From assembly GCA_003242315.1 (NCBI GenBank), contig QGUY01000101.1, positions 1 through 12,970 of the forward strand: a DNA stretch of 12,970 nucleotides. The letters are read 5' to 3'. The notes beneath the pieces were generated by a model that saw only the letters and a program-made list of their open reading frames with translations, did not search any database and had not been told where the DNA came from. Position numbers and translations under genes: made by a program. The stretch comes from Bacteroidota bacterium. Its GTDB lineage: Bacteria > Bacteroidota > Bacteroidia > Cytophagales > Cyclobacteriaceae. Positions 7,140 to 12,970 of the stretch are shown one piece after another; the first letter of the stretch is position 1; each line of letters begins with the position of its first letter.

Positions 7140-7519
7140 GTACCAAAAAGTTTAGATCCGACAGGAATTCAATCCAAAGCCGGTGCAGCAACCGTAATAA
7201 AAATTCGACAGGGAACACGTTTGTTGACATGAACCCTTCATTCTTCGCACACAGCGAGCGTGCGCTGAATGATTATTTTTTGAGCCATTCCTGTACGCAC
7301 AAGGCTTCCGGAAAGAACTCACGAAACATAAAGATGAGGAGGCAGTCAAAATCAAACCGGGCAAAAACATCCGTGTAAGAACCCGGGTAATTTTATTCAA
7401 TAAAATGAACAATGAATGCCGGAGCGTGACACGTGCGCTTTAGTTTGTGACGTACCCTCTGATGGGCATCTAGGAATTTAACGAGAATATTAGAATTTTA
7501 GCGTTTTGCTGCGACTGAC
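7140..7519. other. 380-bp gene-free divergent intergenic region
   Basis: This is the only stretch over 300 bp without a credible gene. Open frames here are short and have no protein-like composition. It lies between the starts of two divergent genes and must contain the promoters of both the OmpA-family gene and the NTT-HEAT/TIR/STAND operon. The right half is AT-rich and holds a perfect 8-bp-arm palindrome (7390-7406), a pair of GTGAC direct repeats at 7426-7430 and 7447-7451 (start-to-start 21 bp) flanking TTAGTTTG (7440-7447), and AT-rich sequence up to the start codon. No good TTTG-N19-TAnnTTTG match was found for either direction. Confidence 0.6.
7390..7406. repeat. Perfect AT palindrome upstream of the NTT-HEAT operon
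   Basis: ATTTTATT, a single C, then AATAAAAT form two perfectly complementary 8-bp arms with a 1-bp centre. It lies 114 bp before the start of the operon. Such a symmetric site could be an operator for a dimeric regulator; with a 1-nt loop it is not a normal RNA hairpin. In AT-rich sequence chance formation is possible. Confidence 0.4.
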
Positions 7520-10500
7520 ATGAAGTCATTTTTTGCAAAACTCCTCAGTCTTCAGGAGGGTGAGGGTTCACGTGTAACTTCATTATTGACCATGGGTTTT
7601 CTCATGGGCATGTTTCTGGCCACCATCACGGTGGCGTCGTCAGCACTGTTTCTCGCAAATTTCGATGAAGAAACAACACTCCCGAAAGCATTCCTTCTCT
7701 CCGGTATAATTGGCCTGCTCGCTACCATCAGTTACAACTTGCTGCAAAACAGAATACCGTTCAGCCTTCTCGGGGGCCTAAGCATCGTGATCATTCTCGG
7801 GCTTACCGCGTTGCTGGAATTCGGTCCCGCCTTTATCACAGACACTAAAGACCTTTACTTTGCTGGTTTTACGCTGATTGTTCCTTTTACATACATTCTT
7901 AACCTCGTCTTCTGGGGATCGTTCGGAAGGCTGTTTAACACGCGTGAATCAAAGCGGTTGCTCAGTACAGTTGATGCCGGCGCCATGTTTGCCTCCTTTG
8001 TCGCGTACTTCTCGATTCCACAAATTCTTAAGGCGGTCGAAAACGAGTCGGCATTGTTCACATTAAGCCTGATCAGTATTTCATTGTTCTTTCTGCTTTT
8101 TCTGTATCTGTCGTCAGGGCGTATCCACAAGACCAGAAACTTCCGTGACGAAAGGCAATATTACAAAAAGGTCAGCCCGCTTCAGTTTATACGCAATCGC
8201 TACATGCTGTATCTGTCGGCTTTTGTAGTCGTTTCCATGCTCGTGGTGACATTCGTTGACTACTCCTTCCTGAATGTAACTACGATCATGCTCCCGGAAA
8301 AGGATATCGCCCGCTTCATCAGTTACTTCGGAATGACTGTGGTCGTATTCAATTTCCTGTTTCAATCATTTGCCACACATAACATTGTCAAGCATTATGG
8401 CATGCGGGTAGCCATGCTCATCAACCCCATCCTTATTGGTCTATTTACGATCGCTGCCGTGGTTGTCGGGTACATATCAGGACACGCCGCAGGCTCGGAG
8501 CTTTTTGTCGTGTTCTTCATTTCCATTGCGATGAGTAAGCTGTTCATCTCGTCCCTGAGAGACGCGCTTGACCAGCAGACTTTCCGACTGTATCTGTTGC
8601 CCCTTGAACACAATATCCGCATCGATGTACAGACAAAAGTGGAAGGCATCGTTATGGCGTTAGCTACCGTCCTCGCAGGTGCGCTTATCATCCTATTGAA
8701 TAAAGTCCGGGTATTCGACTTCTTCTCGGTGACCGTAGCTACGATCCCCCTTGTCGGCGCATGGTGCTACATTTCGAACACGCTCAACAAAGGCTACCGC
8801 ATAACGCTGCAAAACACGTTGGCATTTGCCCGTACGACTACAGATCAACACCGGGAGCGTTCGTACAACGTTCCCGATGTACTTCAAAAAGGCATTGCCA
8901 GCAACGTCGATGGCCGGGTGATGTACGCTCTGCGATTGATGGAGCAGGTGGAGCCCGCATTGTTCGAGAACACCGTTGTGACGCTGGCCGCAACGGGTTC
9001 ACCTAGAGTACGCAAATACGTAGAAGAACGCATTCGTGTCGATCGTCTCGTTGAGAGCCGTCGGGATGAAATCCATGGCCTGGCGACCCGGGCTGCCGAC
9101 CAGGTGGAAGACAGTGATCATATCGGCATCACGCTGGATCGACTTATCGAACTCGGCAACTCACGTAATCGAAACGATCGCCTTATCGCCGCGCGTACAC
9201 TCAGCACTACCTACGGAAACAAAGCTGTATTTCTGCTGCTTGAACTTCTTAGGGATCCGGACCCGACCGTCAAATACGCCGCCCTGCGAACAGCAAGAAA
9301 AATTCGTCGTCCTGAGACGTGGCCTGTGCTGATTGAATTGCTTCGTCATCCCGCCTTCAGCCATCACGCGGCTGCAGCATTGCAACAAGCGGGCGAATCG
9401 GTCCTTCCTACCCTCGAAGCGGCGTTCAACAAGAACGCACAGAGCGACATTACCATGCTCCGCATCGTGCAGATCATGGGTCGGATTGGCGGAGAGTATG
9501 CACTTAAACTCCTTTTGCGAAAGGCTGAGCATCCGGACAAACGGATCGTTCGACAAATACTCCACGCTCTGCGATACAGAAACTACAGGGCTAAAGGACG
9601 TGAGGCACTCGAGATTAACAACATGCTCGACGCGGAGATCGGAAAAACCATCTGGAATCTTGCCGCGTTGCACGAACTACCGGATGAGCGTCCCTATCAA
9701 CATCTTCGCGCAGCCCTGCAAGAAGAAATAAACGCCAACTACAACCAGATCACCTTGCTGCTTTCCCTGCGGTACGATCCACAATCGGTGCGTATGGTGA
9801 AGGAAAACATCGACTCTGGCGACCCGGACAGTATCGCTTTTGCGCTGGAGCTCATGGAAACGTTTATCGATCCTGGGTTAAAGGCCCGCTTGTTTCCGTT
9901 GTTCGACGACACATCTGTACCGGAGAAACTCCAAAACCTGCAACTCTTCTATCCGCGCGAATCATACACGCCGATACAGACAATTAACTACATCCTTAAT
10001 CGCGATTACAACGAAATAAACCGATGGACGAGGGCATGTGCTATTCATGTCGCAGCGTTCCTCCCGGAATTCCGTATAAGTCGCGGGCTCATCGCCCACG
10101 TGTTCAACCCTGACAAGCTCCTGCAAGAGACGGCGGCCTGGGTGATCTGGCGTAAGAACCGCACCATTTACGATGCTGTTGTTGACCGCCTTCGCGACGT
10201 CGAGAGAAAATATCTCCATTCGACACTTGAAGAAAATCAGTTGGGTGACGGTTTGAACGACGGAGCATTTCTTGAAATTGAACGTGTACTGTTCCTCAAG
10301 TCATTACCCGGTTTCAAGGACATTGATGGAATACAACTGGCGGAACTTGCCGGTTACATGAGCACAATAGAACTGGATGCAGGGAGTGGGCACGACCTGG
10401 CTGAAGGCGATTGTCCCGTGCTGATTGTGGCACATGGGGCTGTACGACTCGATCTGGTGGACAGCACACCCGCTTTCCTGCAAAAGGGAGACGTTTACGG

Positions 10501-10696
10501 CGATGTGTTTCAGGAGGACCCAGTAATTCCTGTGCGGCGCGTTGAAGCAACGGAGCGAGCCATCATCTTCAGGATCAACAGCGCCGATTTTTATCTGGTC
10601 ATGGTCAACAATCCTGAACTCATGGAAGGCATGATCAGGAACATCCCTGGTGAAGTCGAAACAGAAAACATACACCCTAATGAAATTCGACATTGA
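7520..10696 (+). CDS. NTT (ATP/ADP translocase)-like transporter fused to HEAT repeats and a degenerate cNMP-binding-like domain
   Basis: 1058 residues, three parts. Residues about 20-420 contain around twelve hydrophobic helices (for example 22-47, 56-74, 82-100, 114-134, 177-199, 229-250, 298-319, 327-345, 375-393 and 401-417) beginning with EGEGSRVTSLLTMGFLMGMF and including FWGSFGRLFNTRESKRL. This resembles the NTT/TLC nucleotide carrier group within the MFS-like proteins. Residues about 450-900 are helical repeats of HEAT type, clearest at 566-635 (AVFLLLELLRDPDPTVKYAALR, next repeat WPVLIELLRHPAF). Residues about 925-1043 resemble a cyclic-nucleotide-binding barrel (FLKSLPGF, LAELAGYMS, GDVYGDVF, VRRVEATERAIIFRI), but the GE..L..R.A phosphate-binding cassette is not intact. 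NTT-HEAT fusions are known in free-living bacteria; their substrates are mostly untested. The cytoplasmic tail likely senses or recruits partners. It overlaps the next gene by 17 bp, implying cotranslation. An alternative is a transport-inactive membrane sensor. Confidence 0.8.
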   Translation: MKSFFAKLLSLQEGEGSRVTSLLTMGFLMGMFLATITVASSALFLANFDEETTLPKAFLLSGIIGLLATISYNLLQNRIPFSLLGGLSIVIILGLTALLEFGPAFITDTKDLYFAGFTLIVPFTYILNLVFWGSFGRLFNTRESKRLLSTVDAGAMFASFVAYFSIPQILKAVENESALFTLSLISISLFFLLFLYLSSGRIHKTRNFRDERQYYKKVSPLQFIRNRYMLYLSAFVVVSMLVVTFVDYSFLNVTTIMLPEKDIARFISYFGMTVVVFNFLFQSFATHNIVKHYGMRVAMLINPILIGLFTIAAVVVGYISGHAAGSELFVVFFISIAMSKLFISSLRDALDQQTFRLYLLPLEHNIRIDVQTKVEGIVMALATVLAGALIILLNKVRVFDFFSVTVATIPLVGAWCYISNTLNKGYRITLQNTLAFARTTTDQHRERSYNVPDVLQKGIASNVDGRVMYALRLMEQVEPALFENTVVTLAATGSPRVRKYVEERIRVDRLVESRRDEIHGLATRAADQVEDSDHIGITLDRLIELGNSRNRNDRLIAARTLSTTYGNKAVFLLLELLRDPDPTVKYAALRTARKIRRPETWPVLIELLRHPAFSHHAAAALQQAGESVLPTLEAAFNKNAQSDITMLRIVQIMGRIGGEYALKLLLRKAEHPDKRIVRQILHALRYRNYRAKGREALEINNMLDAEIGKTIWNLAALHELPDERPYQHLRAALQEEINANYNQITLLLSLRYDPQSVRMVKENIDSGDPDSIAFALELMETFIDPGLKARLFPLFDDTSVPEKLQNLQLFYPRESYTPIQTINYILNRDYNEINRWTRACAIHVAAFLPEFRISRGLIAHVFNPDKLLQETAAWVIWRKNRTIYDAVVDRLRDVERKYLHSTLEENQLGDGLNDGAFLEIERVLFLKSLPGFKDIDGIQLAELAGYMSTIELDAGSGHDLAEGDCPVLIVAHGAVRLDLVDSTPAFLQKGDVYGDVFQEDPVIPVRRVEATERAIIFRINSADFYLVMVNNPELMEGMIRNIPGEVETENIHPNEIRH

Positions 10697-12125
10697 CGTA
10701 CTGATCATTTTCGCAGAACAGGACAACGGGCCCGCTGGCGAATCGAACCCGGGATGGGTTTCGCAGTTTCGCCGTTTTCTTGAGCTAATGCTTACCCAGG
10801 TTCTTGGAGAAAAGCCCAACGTTCTCCTGAAAAGTGAGTACGATTCGCTTACCTCGCCCCGTCTTGACAATGCCGCGACACTAGTTACTATTCTTTCAAA
10901 AGACTTCTGCAAATCTGGCCCATGTCTCGATTACACCGAAGCCTTTGTGAAAGCAACGGAAGGTACACCGCAGACAATCGGGAGGATCTTCAAAGTATTC
11001 AAGAATTACATCCCTGTGATGGATCAGCCGCCGCGGCTGCGCTCGCTGATCGGTTACGACATGTACCAGCTTGACCCCGATTCGGGACAAACGACAGAGT
11101 ATACGGATTACTTCAGCACAGAGGCGGAACGGCAGTACTGGATGAAGATGGTTGACCTTGCGTACGATATCTACGATACGTTGATGCGTCTGCGTGGTGA
11201 AGGTCCCGCCGAAGTCAGGACACTGTACGAACGCAAGGCGATCTATCTCGCGGAAACGGGTCACGACCTTTCCGTACAACGAAACATAATCAAGAGGGAA
11301 TTGCAACGGCATGGCTATTTGGTTCTGCCATCACAAACCCTCCCCTCGCGTCGCGATGAACTGGAGAAAGCTGTTGAGCGCGACCTCGAAGCGAGCAGCC
11401 ACTCCATTCACCTTATCGGCGCTGCTTACGGTGAAATTCCCGAAGGCTCGGATATTTCGGTTATAGAAATTCAAAATAACCTCGCGGCGAAAAAGAGCCA
11501 ACGGGCAAAGGAGGCTAATGAGAGTTTTTCACGCCTTATCTGGATCTATCCGCACATCACCAACGCGAGCCAGAAGCAGCAGTCATTTATCGAACGGATC
11601 AAACGGGACGCCGAAGCACAGGAAGGTGCAGAGATACTGCAAACACCCCTTGAAGATTTCAAGAACATCATGCGGGAAGAATTGCTGGAGGCGGACGATC
11701 GCACCATCAGCCAATCGTCCAGCAGCCCTTCGGTGTATCTCGTCCACGATCGCGCCGATCAGGAGGCCGTGGCGCCTGTGAAAAAAGCACTTGAGGCAAA
11801 CGGGTTCCAGGTGCTCGTGCCAGCTTTTGAAGGAGAAGTACTGGAATTGCGCAGAAAGCATATCGACAACCTCAGGAGTTTCGACATCGCAGTCATCTAC
11901 AAGGGTCAGGTAAACGAGCAATGGGTGCGCATGAAACTACTTGACCTCCTCAAAGCACCGGGATTCGGGAGAAAAAAACCGATTCTTGGTAAGGTGCTGA
12001 TCGGAAAACCTTCTGCAAGCAGTCTGCTGAACGGCCAGGATATCACAGTCCTCGACGGGGACATACCTACAATCATCAACCAGCTGCAGGATTTGCTGCA
12101 TGAATTCACAACGGCGAAAACATGA
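10680..12125 (+). CDS. Multi-unit TIR/DUF4062-like protein
   Basis: 481 residues, no signal peptide or membrane helix, so cytoplasmic. Unit 1 (about 3-115) has a TIR start DIDVLIIFAEQDN, helix WVSQFRRFLELML, and the strand-loop ATLVTILSKDFCKSGPCLDY followed by E87. Unit 2 (about 183-295) follows the DUF4062/TIR-like pattern: AETGHDLSVQRNIIKREL, HGYLVLP, ASSHSIHLIGAAYGEIPEG, S260 and E263 in SVIEIQ, then SRLIWIYPH. Unit 3 (about 351-455) has PSVYLVHDRADQEAVAPVKKAL, NGFQVLVP, and LRSFDIAVIYKG. TIR enzymes use a glutamate in the third-helix region to cleave NAD+; in unit 1 the candidate E87 is five residues after the cysteine rather than the usual three, so catalysis is uncertain. A GTG start at 10650 would add ten residues without domain content; ATG 10680 is preferred. 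It overlaps the transporter gene by 17 bp and the NTPase gene by 4 bp (ATGA). Likely an effector or adaptor of the operon. Confidence 0.82.
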   Translation: MKFDIDVLIIFAEQDNGPAGESNPGWVSQFRRFLELMLTQVLGEKPNVLLKSEYDSLTSPRLDNAATLVTILSKDFCKSGPCLDYTEAFVKATEGTPQTIGRIFKVFKNYIPVMDQPPRLRSLIGYDMYQLDPDSGQTTEYTDYFSTEAERQYWMKMVDLAYDIYDTLMRLRGEGPAEVRTLYERKAIYLAETGHDLSVQRNIIKRELQRHGYLVLPSQTLPSRRDELEKAVERDLEASSHSIHLIGAAYGEIPEGSDISVIEIQNNLAAKKSQRAKEANESFSRLIWIYPHITNASQKQQSFIERIKRDAEAQEGAEILQTPLEDFKNIMREELLEADDRTISQSSSSPSVYLVHDRADQEAVAPVKKALEANGFQVLVPAFEGEVLELRRKHIDNLRSFDIAVIYKGQVNEQWVRMKLLDLLKAPGFGRKKPILGKVLIGKPSASSLLNGQDITVLDGDIPTIINQLQDLLHEFTTAKT

Positions 12126-12970
12126 TTCCTGCACAGGCTGAGCGACATACTCTGACAACGAATCCTTTTCCAGGCCTTCGACCCTTCCGGATCGAAGAGA
12201 GTCACCTCTTTTTCGGTCGTGAAGGTCAGACCGACGAGGTGTTGCTCAAGCTCGCGCGTCATCGTTTCGTTGCTATTGTAGGTCCTTCGGGTTCTGGTAA
12301 GTCGTCCTTCATCTATTGCGGTGTTCTGCCCATCCTTTACGGTGGATTTCTCACCGAGGCGGGATCAGGATGGGAAGTCATTGTCACCAGGCCGGGTCAC
12401 GCTCCCATCGACAATCTCGCCGAGGCCGTACTTAAGAAAGACGCCCAGTACGCGGCGGATGATGAGGAAGAAAAGAAAATCAAGCGAACCATCTTCTCGA
12501 CGCTCTTGCGAAGCAGTTCGCTCGGCCTCGTCGAAGCTGTACGTCATGCCAGCGGAAAGCGCGACGTAAAGTATCTCGTTCTCGTCGACCAGTTTGAAGA
12601 ATTGTTCCGGTACAAGGACGGGCAAGACGCAAACGCCGTTAACGAAGCGCTGGCCTTCGTTAACCTTCTTCTTGAAGCATCATCCAACAAAGAAGCGCCG
12701 ATTTACGTGGCGCTGACGATGCGCTCGGACTTCATTGGTGACTGCGCGCAATATCCTGAACTAACAAGCCGGATCAACGACAGCCACTACCTCATTCCGC
12801 AGCTAACACGTGAACAAAAACGCAGCGCCATCGAAGGACCAGTGGCCGTGGGGGGCGGTCGTATTACTCCCAGGCTTGTACAACAACTGCTCAATGACCT
12901 GGGCGATAATCCCGATCAGCTTCCTATCCTCCAGCACGCCCTCATGCGTACCTGGAATTACTGGATGGAG
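12122..12970 (+). CDS. nSTAND1-type P-loop NTPase, N-terminal part (runs off the right edge)
   Basis: 283 codons are visible without a stop. The start ATG shares bases with the TGA of the TIR gene, an ATGA junction typical of translational coupling. The protein begins with the nSTAND1 entry motif NPFPGLRPFRIEESHLFFGRE (spread over residues 14-34), then Walker A GPSGSGKS (54-61), Walker B LVLVDQFEE (152-160), the RSDFIGDC segment and DNPDQLPILQHALMRTW near the edge, all standard for nSTAND1 (novel STAND NTPase 1) domains. The segment from about 112 to 122 is unusually acidic then basic (DDEEEKKIKR). STAND NTPases act as nucleotide-dependent switches that oligomerise on sensing a trigger; nSTAND1 proteins in bacteria usually continue into WD40 or other sensor repeats, which would lie beyond this window. 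The sensor and any C-terminal effector are therefore unknown. Confidence 0.9.
   Translation, partial: MIPAQAERHTLTTNPFPGLRPFRIEESHLFFGREGQTDEVLLKLARHRFVAIVGPSGSGKSSFIYCGVLPILYGGFLTEAGSGWEVIVTRPGHAPIDNLAEAVLKKDAQYAADDEEEKKIKRTIFSTLLRSSSLGLVEAVRHASGKRDVKYLVLVDQFEELFRYKDGQDANAVNEALAFVNLLLEASSNKEAPIYVALTMRSDFIGDCAQYPELTSRINDSHYLIPQLTREQKRSAIEGPVAVGGGRITPRLVQQLLNDLGDNPDQLPILQHALMRTWNYWME

Noticed and set aside
7516..7558. Small inverted repeats around the NTT-HEAT start (TGAC/GTCA with ATG in the loop, and CTCCT/AGGAG just downstream)
   Set aside because: Stems of 4 and 5 bp are too short to argue for a translational switch; similar ones occur by chance.
9161..9673. Minus-strand 170-residue open frame inside the HEAT region
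   Set aside because: It lies opposite well-formed HEAT repeats; composition and lack of domains point to a chance frame.

Overview
The window looks like chromosomal DNA from a Bacteroidota bacterium, most likely a Cytophagales-type environmental lineage. The evidence is the gene content: menaquinone MenC, a long Bacteroidota-type QueA, an OmpA/TPR/beta-propeller envelope protein, and the SPFH plus small Arc-like pair. Two upstream regions also fit the Bacteroidota promoter pattern TTTG-N19-TAnnTTTG. Base composition looks even, around 50 % GC. No tRNA, rRNA, CRISPR array, transposase or integrase was seen.

Left part (1-4835) is compact and ordinary. It starts with the C-terminal end of an SPFH/Band 7 protein whose frame is interrupted inside the window. 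A 51-residue Arc-like ribbon-helix-helix protein follows, then an unrecognised secreted 260-residue protein, a DoxX-like membrane protein (minus), a LOG-family nucleotide hydrolase (plus), MenC (minus) and QueA (plus). Neighbouring convergent genes are separated by 5 bp, overlap by 6 bp, or are separated by 3 bp, so no intergenic terminator fits between them.

Middle part: a 766-residue minus-strand envelope protein (signal peptide, TPRs, PD40 propeller, carboxypeptidase-regulatory-like fold, OmpA C-terminus) resembles PorE-type proteins of the type IX secretion machinery in layout. A 380-bp gene-free stretch follows; it is the only sizeable intergenic space in the window.

Right part (7520 to the edge) is the most interesting. 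Three plus-strand genes overlap by 17 bp and 4 bp and must form one transcription unit. They encode (1) a 1058-residue protein with a 12-helix ATP/ADP-translocase (NTT)-like domain, a long HEAT-repeat region and a degenerate cyclic-nucleotide-binding-like end; (2) a 481-residue soluble protein made of three TIR/DUF4062-like units; (3) an nSTAND1-type P-loop NTPase that runs off the right edge. Together they suggest a membrane-linked nucleotide-sensing or NAD+-related signalling or conflict module. That role is inferred from domain content and gene order only.
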